From positions 101,087 to 165,086 of the forward strand of contig JBCBPW010000005.1 in NCBI GenBank assembly GCA_039820545.1: DNA of 64,000 bases. Direction: 5' to 3'. Origin of the DNA: JALEFZ01 sp039820545. GTDB taxonomy: Bacteria; Bacteroidota; Bacteroidia; J057. Positions within the stretch are counted from its first letter, which is position 1. Every line of letters begins with the position of its first letter. The position numbers and the translations under genes were made by a program. Positions 17,236-25,220 of this stretch are shown piece by piece. The notes beneath the pieces were generated by a model. That model saw only the letters and a program-made list of their open reading frames with translations. It was not told where the DNA came from and made no database searches.

Positions 17236-17883
17236 ATGTCAATCAGAAAAGAAGTTGCCGATATACGCGTAGATTATCTACAGGGAAGCCTAGAGGAAAC
17301 GGAAGTGGCCCAGCATCCTATCAAGCAGTTCGAAGCATGGTTTGAGGCGGCTGTGAATCGTCAGGTCAATGAACCTAATGCGATGTCGCTTGCTACAGTC
17401 CATCAAGGCCGTCCTTCCGTGCGTATCGTCTTGCTTAAAGGATTCAATGACGCGGGATTTGTCTTCTACACCAATTATGAGAGTAAAAAGGCGCAGGAGA
17501 TGGCGCAGAATGACCAGGTGGCGTTGACCTTTTTTTGGCCTGAGCTAGAACGTCAGATTCGAATCGAAGGAAAAGTTGCCAAAGTATCAGAAGCAGAATC
17601 GGATGCATACTATCAGTCACGCGGTCGGGGCAGCCGTATCAGTGCCTGGGCTTCGCCGCAGAGTCAGGTCATCGAAGACCGTAGCATACTAGAAGCGCGC
17701 GTGGAAGAGTTTATATCAAAATTTGAAGGGCAGGAGACGTTCCCCAAACCTGAGTATTGGGGTGGGTATCGTGTCGAACCTGATTATATAGAGTTTTGGC
17801 AAGGACGCAAAAGCCGACTGCATGATCGTATCACCTATACACTTTCAGAAGGTGAGTGGACCATCCAAAGAATTGCCCCTTAG
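17236..17883 (+). CDS. pdxH: Pyridoxamine 5'-phosphate oxidase
   Basis: PdxH is an FMN enzyme that oxidises pyridoxine or pyridoxamine phosphate to pyridoxal phosphate, the last step of vitamin B6 coenzyme supply. It is 215 residues with a complete family pattern: NAMSLATV, RPSVRIVLLKGF, the FYTNYESKKAQEM FMN-binding stretch, ALTFFWPELERQIRIEG, and the C-terminal YWGGYRVEPDYIEFWQGRKSRLHDR signature. The ATG at 17236 (MSIRKEVADIR) is preferred over the TTG two codons earlier. It is a single-gene unit ended by a strong hairpin. Confidence 0.96.
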   Translation: MSIRKEVADIRVDYLQGSLEETEVAQHPIKQFEAWFEAAVNRQVNEPNAMSLATVHQGRPSVRIVLLKGFNDAGFVFYTNYESKKAQEMAQNDQVALTFFWPELERQIRIEGKVAKVSEAESDAYYQSRGRGSRISAWASPQSQVIEDRSILEARVEEFISKFEGQETFPKPEYWGGYRVEPDYIEFWQGRKSRLHDRITYTLSEGEWTIQRIAP

Positions 17884-17908
17884 AAAGAAAACGAAATAAA
17901 TATGTGAT

Positions 17909-17949
17909 GACATACTATCGAGTCGTTCAACTCGGCAGTATGTCTTTTT
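17909..17949 (+). terminator. Terminator after pdxH
   Basis: The outer stem GACATACT / AGTATGTC and the inner stem CGAGT / ACTCG close a short loop, and a five-T run follows. It lies between pdxH and the convergent membrane-protein gene. Confidence 0.85.
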
Positions 17950-17977
17950 CGTTTTCTACTCTGAAAACTGAAAAATG

Positions 17978-19081
17978 TTATTCCCCTGGCAGAAAAATCC
18001 AACGTGAGGGTGTCCCTAACGCTCCAGGAAACATACGGTTCATCAAACTCAAACCTGCCCATGACAAAAAAGCCCAGTCCGAAAAGACGTACCACATACC
18101 TTTAATTGGACGCTGAGATTGTAGACTCGTAAATCGCTCATGCCCTTTGGGCGCAGCATGGACGAGCAGGGCCACCCCAGATGTCGGCGAGCCTGTAGCT
18201 GAAATATCGTTTTGTAAACGTCTACTTTCTGTGATGGCTTTGCGGAGGATATCTGCATCTACCTTTTTGTAATAAAGCCAACGATCCATTTCTATGACAC
18301 CCCGTCGATTCAAGCTGGGTAACACACCCAAAGACGCAAAAGCCATGAGCAATGTGTAGAGACTCACGCTTCCTATGAGCCATTCGAGAGAACCTACAGG
18401 TTCAGGGATCACCCACATAGCCAAAGAGATAAGGGCTGTGTGTAGGAGGATGATAAGAAAAAATCCTTTTCCATGTCCTCCTGTATTGAGTACGCCATGA
18501 CGCATCGCAAGCAAGGCATCGGATACCTCTGAAGAGAATTTCTTTTCCCAATAAGCAGGGAAAATGATGCTCTCCTGGCCTGGGATTCCAGATATTCCCC
18601 CTGTAAATCCTCTATCCTCAGTCTCCATGTAGAAAATGGGTCGGCCTCTATTTGTCTCAAATCGCGTCTTAAATGGGTGTATGCCCCTCGCGAGATATTG
18701 GCGAAAGCCCATCAGGATGAGCATCTGGATCACAAACCAACCAATGGCTCCACCCAATCCCAGCGTCTGTGCCATGAGCATCAGCATATATCCATTAAAA
18801 ACGTAGTAGATCAGATAGATGAGCAGTCCACGGAGATACTGCCCCATCCACTGGCCAGGATTATTAAGGAGACTCTGACCATGTTTGTTGGGCAAGGCAT
18901 ACCCACCGACGTATTCTACGATACTTTGGCCCATGAATAGGATCAGAAGGAATCCCCATAACGTTTCTTGAGGCGCATCCCATCCTTTGAGGAAGAGAAA
19001 TATCTGGATAAGCAGACACACAAGTAGTGTCCAGCCGATCCCAATTCCTGCCCAGATAAATCTCGCCTTTCGATAACCCAT
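17978..19081 (-). CDS. Multi-span membrane protein, possible degenerate M48-type peptidase
   Basis: The 367-residue protein has hydrophobic spans at about 10-31, 41-52, 84-105, 110-126, 206-226, 234-254 and near 330. Between the fourth and fifth spans the order of elements resembles CAAX-type M48 peptidases: IFPAYWEKKFSSEVSDALLAMRHG (173-196) sits where M48 proteins have the pre-helix and HExxH, and LNRRGVIEMDRW (257-268) resembles the S-R-R-x-E-x-x-A-D-R element. The zinc histidines and catalytic Glu of HExxH are not present. The assignment is inference. It would then be an inactive relative; otherwise it is simply an unknown integral membrane protein. It is divergent from the PhzF gene. Confidence 0.65.
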   Translation of the reverse strand: MGYRKARFIWAGIGIGWTLLVCLLIQIFLFLKGWDAPQETLWGFLLILFMGQSIVEYVGGYALPNKHGQSLLNNPGQWMGQYLRGLLIYLIYYVFNGYMLMLMAQTLGLGGAIGWFVIQMLILMGFRQYLARGIHPFKTRFETNRGRPIFYMETEDRGFTGGISGIPGQESIIFPAYWEKKFSSEVSDALLAMRHGVLNTGGHGKGFFLIILLHTALISLAMWVIPEPVGSLEWLIGSVSLYTLLMAFASLGVLPSLNRRGVIEMDRWLYYKKVDADILRKAITESRRLQNDISATGSPTSGVALLVHAAPKGHERFTSLQSQRPIKGMWYVFSDWAFLSWAGLSLMNRMFPGALGTPSRWIFLPGE

Positions 19082-19244
19082 AGCTTAACCCAAATTTTAA
19101 GAAGCGTATAATAGACTCATAGACCTATAATATTCCACAGAAAATGTTTATTTGAAACAATCGTGATTTTGGAGGACGAAAGAATTGCCTCCTATCGCTT
19201 CTTTATTTCTCTAGAAAAGTGCTCATTACTACCTCAAACTACTC

Positions 19245-20036
19245 ATGAAATTACCTATTTTTCAAATAGATGCCTTTGCAGAGAAGGTGTTTTCTGGAAA
19301 TCCTGCAGCTGTATGTCCACTAGATGCGTGGCTTTCAGACGAACACATGCAAGCCATTGCAGCAGAAAATAATCTCGCTGAGACAGCCTTTTTTGTATCT
19401 AATGGGCCAGATTTTGACCTGCGCTGGTTTACGCCCAAGTTTGAGATCGACCTATGTGGTCATGCTACGCTTGCTTCCGCTTTTGTTTTGTATGCGCATT
19501 TGGGCTACCAAGGACCCTCCATCACGTTTCATACCAAGAGTGGACCCTTGAAAGTAACACAGATCCATGACCAGTTATCTATGGACTTCCCCTCTAGGCC
19601 TCCTGAGCAAGCATTTGCTCCTGATGATTTGCAGGAAGGACTAAATATAAGTCCCCTCTATGTAGGGAAATCAAGGGACTATCTGGTGCGTGTAGGATCG
19701 GAAGCAGAGGTCCGAGCATGTGCGCCGGTTATGGAGCGAATTGCGAGGCTGAATGCTGTAGGTGTAATTGTAACAGCGGAAGGAGAGGCAGAGGGAGTAG
19801 ACTTTGTGTCTCGATTTTTTGCGCCACAGGCGGGGGTACCCGAAGATCCTGTGACGGGTTCAGCTCACAGTACGTTGATACCTTTTTGGGCAGATATACT
19901 CGGGAAAAATCGAATGGTCGCACATCAGATTTCTGAGAGAGGAGGTGTTTTACATTGTGGGTTCAATCAGGAAAGAGTAACCATTGCGGGAAAAGCGGTG
20001 ACATTTTTGAAAGGAGAAATAATGATCGATGGGTAG
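19245..20036 (+). CDS. PhzF family isomerase/epimerase
   Basis: The 263-residue protein has the PhzF fold of two similar halves. The catalytic Glu is in NNLAETAFF (E46). The first half ends with FEIDLCGHATLASA, a near-perfect family signature, and the second half contains EDPVTGSAHSTLIPFWA. PhzF itself isomerises dihydro-3-hydroxyanthranilate in phenazine synthesis, but most chromosomal members have unknown substrates and no phenazine genes are nearby. Its end overlaps the start of the TPR-metallopeptidase gene, so the two are probably cotranscribed. Confidence 0.9.
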   Translation: MKLPIFQIDAFAEKVFSGNPAAVCPLDAWLSDEHMQAIAAENNLAETAFFVSNGPDFDLRWFTPKFEIDLCGHATLASAFVLYAHLGYQGPSITFHTKSGPLKVTQIHDQLSMDFPSRPPEQAFAPDDLQEGLNISPLYVGKSRDYLVRVGSEAEVRACAPVMERIARLNAVGVIVTAEGEAEGVDFVSRFFAPQAGVPEDPVTGSAHSTLIPFWADILGKNRMVAHQISERGGVLHCGFNQERVTIAGKAVTFLKGEIMIDG

Positions 20037-22980
20037 TATGAGGAGATTCTGGATCGTATGTATAGGAATATTTTGGGGAGTCCAAGTATGGGGACAGCCA
20101 GATAGCACGCACATTTTGGTGGAAGACCTTCAAGAAGAAAGCCTTCGTCTGGAGTTGTTGGAGGGACCCCCCTCCTTCCTGGATATTGCCCAAGCCATCA
20201 AGATTGGAGAATGGGAGCTGGCGGAGGAGTGGTTGGAACGATCGGCATCAGGTGTCGATGCTCCCATTCACACCCTGCTCAATGCCCAACTTCATCGACT
20301 GAAACATCAGTATGCAGAGGCAGAAGCCACACTCCTCCCTTTGATCGAGCAATATCCAGAGATGCTCCCCGCCAGGCTTTTGAGAGCCAAGCTTTGGGTG
20401 GACGCGTGGGAGTTAGATTCTGCGCGGGACATTTATCTCAATATTTTGGAAGGGAATACGCAAAACGAAGCAGCTGTCATAGGTCTGGGTACATTGGCAC
20501 TGCTGGAAAAATCCTACTCAAAAGCTCAAGCCTTGGCAGAGCAAGTGATGCAGTGGAACGATGAAAATGCGGAAGCTTATTATTTGGCAGCGGAAGCGCA
20601 TTTTTGGCAGCGAGAGGAACAGAAAGCAGAGATGGCCCTGCAAGCCTGTCTAGAAAGAGATCCCCTTAACGCAGACGCACGATTTGCTTACGGATATGCC
20701 ATCTGGCGACGTCGAGACATCACTCAGCTTCCTCAAATGGCTGCCCAGTGGGAGATCGCCCTTACCTTGAATCCCTTGCATTATCGTACACATTGGCACT
20801 GGGGCAATGGACATACGCACTTGACATACACGGATTATGTGGAGGAGAATGAAGATGAAATCCGTGAAGTGCTCGCTCCGATGGACTCATTGATCCGTTT
20901 AGGGCAAGAAAAAGAAGCAACGGATTTTCTGAGGACCCAGTTCACAGTCTATCCAGATTCCCGCTTTCCTCAACTTTATCTAGCCTCGCTCTTTTATCAG
21001 AGAACTGATTTGCCAGGTCAAACACGACTTGACAGCGCCCAGCAGCTTTTTGAAGAGCTGCTTGATCGTTTTACCCACTATGGACCTGCTCACAATGGCT
21101 TGGCAGCTGTGATTAAGCAGCGGCAATTCAATTACTTGGCCGCGCAGGATTCTTTAGAGTCAGTCATCGCATCGGTCGAGATTCCTGAGGATGAGGAAGC
21201 GGTTTTTTATCAGGTGTTTCCCGATCTGCAGCGATTTCCTGGTGAGCGTGTTCCACAGATGGTTTGGCAGCAACTCTACACGGGCAAGGTCTATCTACCG
21301 CTCTTGGCCAAGCTCAATCGCGACTTTGCTATCCCGCCTTTGCATGAGGACTTATCCATTGCGATGGGCAATTCTTACTTCCGGAGCGCGACGACCTTCG
21401 ACAATCGCCAATGGATGGATATCCGAGGCGTGGGAAGTGGAGCTACAGGAATCGAATATGTAGAGAGAGGGGCTCATTTAGAACGCAATGTGACGTTGCA
21501 TGAGTATGTCCACTTATTTCATGGGATGCTCTTTTCTGATCAGGAGATGAGGCGGATTCGCGTCCTCTATGAACAAGCCAAAAAGGAGGATCGGGTACTG
21601 GATTATTATGCTGCCAACAATGAGTTCGAATATTTAGCACAGGCCTTTCCTGCGTATTTTTCCCGCCAAAAAGTACATCCGCTCAATCATAAAGCTGCCA
21701 ATGTCAAGCAGGATTTATTGACCAAAGACCCTTTGATGTATGCTTGGGTTGATTCACTGGTTCAGAAGCATCGCGCCTACATAGCAGGAGATAGCAGCAC
21801 CTTAGCGCAAAACTGGGCTGAGGCCTATATTGAGTTGGCTCAAATGAATAAGTTCTTACAAGATTCTTTAGTCTTAACCTATCTAGACACGGCCATGTCA
21901 TGGGACAGTAGCTATGTGCCCACCTATCTCGCATATTCGACACATTTTATGGATCTCGGTCAATGGGAGGAGTGCAAAAGATGGATGGATCGGGCTGCCA
22001 GGCTAGCGCCTAATTTTGCGCCTGTGGACCTCGCGCGTGCGAGAGGGTATGAGCGTCAGCTAGAGCGAAAGCTACTCAAGAGAGAAACCGCCATTCGGGC
22101 GATTTCTGAAGCATATCAGATGGCGGGAGAAAAGGAATCGGACCACCGACTAAGCGCGGAGATCAATCAGCGACAGCGACTATTTTATATGGATTATAGC
22201 CTGTGGCAAGATGCGATAGAAACAGCCGAGACATATCTATTGGACCCCCAGGAGTACTCTACCTATTTGAAAGATGAAAAGGATCAAGCGGTGGCCTTCC
22301 TAGCCTATATCAAAGGCCAGATAGGCCATACAGAAGAGAGCCTTACGGCATTGGCTGCATTGACTCAGCGCAAACCGCAAAACTATCGTTATCAGCTGAT
22401 GTATACGGAGATCCTTTCCCTAGCAGGGCAGCATGAGACGGCCCATAGCCGCCTCAAAGAGGTGCAGGAATTACTCAAAGCGAGTGGGACCTATAATACG
22501 AGTATTGTCCAACAGTTGATCCTTTCCAAGATTGGGATGGGAGATACCCTTGCGGCTCAGGGCTTGCTTCAGACACCTGCGTTTACCCAAGGGAGAATGC
22601 GCGGGAATAAGCTAAAGTGGCTAGACATTTATCTCAGTCTCGGAGACACCCTTCAAGCGTCGCATATCTTGCAATTCATAAATGTGCCTGACAAACCTTA
22701 TCGTGCCAGTACCTATTATTACCTCAAGGGGAAATGGTCTCTTCAGAAGGGAGATCAAGCGTCAGCTATCGCTGCACTTCAATTGTGCTTGGACGAAAAT
22801 CCGTATCACTTCCCAGCGCGTCAGCTTTTGATTGAGCTGCTTCATGATCAGGGAGAAGTCAATCGTGCAAAAAGTCTTTCGATGGAGGGTACGTTACTTC
22901 CCGCCCAGCCGGGGCCTGATCATTTAAGAGAACTAGAGAAATGGATGGATGCCGATCGAGAAGTTAGAGCGGATGAGTAA
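20029..22980 (+). CDS. Secreted TPR protein with an embedded HEXXH metallopeptidase-like domain
   Basis: The 983-residue protein starts at the ATG at 20029 inside the end of the PhzF gene; the ATG at 20038 (MRRFWIV) is an equally good start. A signal peptide ends near VWGQ. Residues about 35-400 are tetratricopeptide-like repeats (AEATLLPLIEQYPEMLPARLLRAKL and similar). Residues about 430-570 are different: they carry H491-E-Y-V-H495 and, 37 residues on, NEFEYLAQAFPAYF (E532, E534). This spacing fits a gluzincin zinc peptidase with a Glu third ligand. TPR units resume to the C-terminus. I infer an envelope protease or pseudo-protease held between TPR scaffolds. Confidence 0.8.
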   Translation: MGSMRRFWIVCIGIFWGVQVWGQPDSTHILVEDLQEESLRLELLEGPPSFLDIAQAIKIGEWELAEEWLERSASGVDAPIHTLLNAQLHRLKHQYAEAEATLLPLIEQYPEMLPARLLRAKLWVDAWELDSARDIYLNILEGNTQNEAAVIGLGTLALLEKSYSKAQALAEQVMQWNDENAEAYYLAAEAHFWQREEQKAEMALQACLERDPLNADARFAYGYAIWRRRDITQLPQMAAQWEIALTLNPLHYRTHWHWGNGHTHLTYTDYVEENEDEIREVLAPMDSLIRLGQEKEATDFLRTQFTVYPDSRFPQLYLASLFYQRTDLPGQTRLDSAQQLFEELLDRFTHYGPAHNGLAAVIKQRQFNYLAAQDSLESVIASVEIPEDEEAVFYQVFPDLQRFPGERVPQMVWQQLYTGKVYLPLLAKLNRDFAIPPLHEDLSIAMGNSYFRSATTFDNRQWMDIRGVGSGATGIEYVERGAHLERNVTLHEYVHLFHGMLFSDQEMRRIRVLYEQAKKEDRVLDYYAANNEFEYLAQAFPAYFSRQKVHPLNHKAANVKQDLLTKDPLMYAWVDSLVQKHRAYIAGDSSTLAQNWAEAYIELAQMNKFLQDSLVLTYLDTAMSWDSSYVPTYLAYSTHFMDLGQWEECKRWMDRAARLAPNFAPVDLARARGYERQLERKLLKRETAIRAISEAYQMAGEKESDHRLSAEINQRQRLFYMDYSLWQDAIETAETYLLDPQEYSTYLKDEKDQAVAFLAYIKGQIGHTEESLTALAALTQRKPQNYRYQLMYTEILSLAGQHETAHSRLKEVQELLKASGTYNTSIVQQLILSKIGMGDTLAAQGLLQTPAFTQGRMRGNKLKWLDIYLSLGDTLQASHILQFINVPDKPYRASTYYYLKGKWSLQKGDQASAIAALQLCLDENPYHFPARQLLIELLHDQGEVNRAKSLSMEGTLLPAQPGPDHLRELEKWMDADREVRADE

Positions 22981-23000
22981 GTAAGGATCCGTAGAAATGA

Positions 23001-23034
23001 AAAAGCCTTTCCATGAAGATGGAAAGGCTTTTTT
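23001..23034. terminator. Bidirectional terminator
   Basis: A perfect 12-bp stem (AAAAGCCTTTCC with GGAAAGGCTTTT) has an 8-base loop and extra T's on the right. It sits between the TPR gene and the convergent DUF2147 gene. Confidence 0.9.
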
Positions 23035-23054
23035 ATTCTATGACTGCCTAGGGT

Positions 23055-23519
23055 CTACTGACGATACCAATACTGTGTACGACCCAGAAGAGAGAAACCG
23101 AGGAATCCACGTACTTTTAGCTTGTCGGCAGATTCAAGCTCAATGTAGCAGCTGTAGACAGAACCGTTTTCTGGGTCTAAGATGTTTCCGTCTTCGTATA
23201 GGTTTTTATTGTTTTTGTCTTGCTCAAGATCCTGCATAATGATCATGCCACGGACTTTTTGTTTGTAGCGAGGATCGTCTTCATCACATTTATCACAGAG
23301 TGGGTCTGGGTCTTCGTCAGGTTCGCGAAATATCTCTACAACCTTTCCATAGTACTTTCCTCCCTGCTCATAAATTTCGAGGATACTTTTGGCTTTTCCT
23401 GTGTCATCGTCGATGGTTTTCCACTTTCCTATCACGGATTGTGCTTGTGTATTACTCATGAGAAGCATCATGAATGTGAAAAGGCTAATTGCGAGTGAGA
23501 TTTTCAATACATTTTTCAT
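23055..23519 (-). CDS. DUF2147 secreted protein
   Basis: The 154-residue exported protein starts at the ATG at 23519. The longer open frame adds 22 residues before the signal peptide and is rejected. The signal peptide ends at TQAQ. The mature part begins VIGKWKTIDDDTGKAKSILEIYEQGGKYYGKVVEI, the standard DUF2147 opening. It contains CDKCDEDD, GMIIMQDL and the closing LGRTQYWYR. DUF2147 proteins are small beta-rich periplasmic proteins, probably lipocalin-like; their ligand is unknown. Transcribed alone, with a shared terminator. Confidence 0.9.
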   Translation of the reverse strand: MKNVLKISLAISLFTFMMLLMSNTQAQSVIGKWKTIDDDTGKAKSILEIYEQGGKYYGKVVEIFREPDEDPDPLCDKCDEDDPRYKQKVRGMIIMQDLEQDKNNKNLYEDGNILDPENGSVYSCYIELESADKLKVRGFLGFSLLGRTQYWYRQ

Positions 23520-23858
23520 TGTATCCAAGTCAGTTTTTTTGGGCGAAAAAATCAATAAACGTTTATAAGATAGGAAAATGAACAAATGGTTTTATCTAGA
23601 TGATCCAATTTATTCCTGTGTTTGGACGATATTTTGAGAAAAAGTCATTTGTATAAGGACGAGTGCTTGTCTATTCGATGGAATAATCTGTATAGGTTCT
23701 CAAAATATGTGATCAAAAGTACACGGTTCTACAGGTTATGACATACCCGTTAGCACCAATGTCTCATCCGCCAACGTCTCGTTGGTTCTCAACAAAAATG
23801 TGCCTTACCTGCGAAAAGGTAAGACACATATTCTCAACTAACTTGCATATATGCTACA
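23520..23858. other. Intergenic region with hairpins
   Basis: This region holds the promoter region of the DUF2147 gene, the terminator of the efflux operon (23792-23828), and a perfect 6-bp hairpin with a 3-base loop, CCAACG-TCT-CGTTGG, at 23771-23785. No ORF is supportable. Confidence 0.5.
23792..23828 (-). terminator. Terminator of the RND efflux operon
   Basis: Read on the minus strand, a TGTG-x-CTTACC / GGTAAG-x-CACA type stem with one mismatch is followed by TTTTTG. It lies 31 bases after the stop of the TolC-like gene. Confidence 0.7.
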
Positions 23859-25205
23859 CTAGCGATCTTCTACCAATCGTCCACTCAACCGCATCAATTC
23901 AATCTCTGAAGATTTGACATCAAACTGGACGTTATTCAGTTGATTCTCTGCGCGAAGCAGGTTCAACTGAGCTTCGCGAAATGCGATGTTGGTACTCTGC
24001 CCTAGCTCGAAAGCTTCTTTCGTTCGGTCAAAATTTGCTTGGGCTGCGCGCACACTTGTTTGAGAAAGACTCAAGATGCGCAAGCTATTTTGATAGGTGG
24101 CGTACGCCTTTTGTAAGTCGCGGATTACCTGCTGCTCAGTCTGCTTATATTGGCTTCTGCTATTGGCGATCCCTACTTCTGCGTTTTGAATGTTGCGCTT
24201 CAGTTGGTTGCCTTGAAAGATCGGAATAGAGATCGATCCATTGCCTGCAAATCCGAAGGTAGACTGGTCCAGTGTCTGTGCGAAAGGAAAGTTCGTAGAG
24301 AAATTGTAAGCATAATTACCACTCACAGACAGCTGTGGGTAGCGCGCCTTTTGGGCTACGCGAAGGTTGAGTTCCGCCACCTTTCTGCCATAGTCTGCCA
24401 CTTTCAAAGAAGTATTGCCTGCAAGGGCAGAAGTCGCCAACTCATCCAAATTGAAGTCAGGATTGAGTTCTAGGTCGGTATTCACTTGATACTGACGCTC
24501 GATTTCTGTTCCCATGAGGAAGTTTAGGTCCTTGCGTGCATTCTCGATATTGAGCGATGCATTCAGTAGGTTGATGCTATCTGTGCTGACGTCCACTCGT
24601 GCATTGAGAATGGCAAGCTCTGTCCCTGTACCAAACTCACGCTGTGTCTGCGCAAAGGCTAGACGCTGACGCGAGCGCTCTAGCGACGCTTCCTGCAACT
24701 GGTAAGCTTTGGTCAATCTAGCCAGTTGATAGTAGTTCGCGCTGATCTGGGCAATGGTTTGCTCCATGATGAGTAGGCCATTTTCTTTGGTCAGACTCGC
24801 ATTTGTTTGGAGGATCTTGTAGGACTCAAGCTGCCCCAATCCGAAGGCGTACGTCACTCCTACAGCCGAGTTGAGTCCATAGGTCGTAATGGATTCGTTG
24901 AAGACAAACTCCTCTATAGGCCTTCCTTCCGCATCTAAAATAGGGTTGGCAGGGTTGCCCGACACCTTGGTTCGATTGGTCAGGTTGTAGTTTCCTCCTC
25001 CTGAGAGGTTCAAGGAAGGATATAGACCTGCTGCCCCAGGATGACTTTGGATCTCCGCTTGCTCTGAATTGTACTTAGCGATTTGTACACCATAGTTATT
25101 TTCAAGAGCTGTCACAATCGCGTCTTCTAGGCCAAGGACTTCTTGTGCCCATCCCCATTGACCCATCAGAAGACTTATACTAAGTATGAAAATGAATCTT
25201 TTCAT
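23859..25205 (-). CDS. TolC-family outer-membrane efflux channel
   Basis: The 448-residue outer-membrane factor has a signal peptide (MKRFIFILSISLLMGQWGWAQ) and two OEP repeats rich in Gln, Asn, Ala and Leu heptads, which form the periplasmic helical tunnel. Typical elements are GLEDAIVTALENNYGVQIAK at the N-terminus and the RDLQKAYATYQNSLRIL / FDRTKEAFELGQSTNIAFREAQLNLL hairpin in the second half. It is the last gene of the MarR-adaptor-pump-channel operon and sits 15 bases after the pump gene. It should export the pump's substrates across the outer membrane. Confidence 0.95.
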   Translation of the reverse strand: MKRFIFILSISLLMGQWGWAQEVLGLEDAIVTALENNYGVQIAKYNSEQAEIQSHPGAAGLYPSLNLSGGGNYNLTNRTKVSGNPANPILDAEGRPIEEFVFNESITTYGLNSAVGVTYAFGLGQLESYKILQTNASLTKENGLLIMEQTIAQISANYYQLARLTKAYQLQEASLERSRQRLAFAQTQREFGTGTELAILNARVDVSTDSINLLNASLNIENARKDLNFLMGTEIERQYQVNTDLELNPDFNLDELATSALAGNTSLKVADYGRKVAELNLRVAQKARYPQLSVSGNYAYNFSTNFPFAQTLDQSTFGFAGNGSISIPIFQGNQLKRNIQNAEVGIANSRSQYKQTEQQVIRDLQKAYATYQNSLRILSLSQTSVRAAQANFDRTKEAFELGQSTNIAFREAQLNLLRAENQLNNVQFDVKSSEIELMRLSGRLVEDR

Positions 25206-25220
25206 TATTGAGATAATTGA

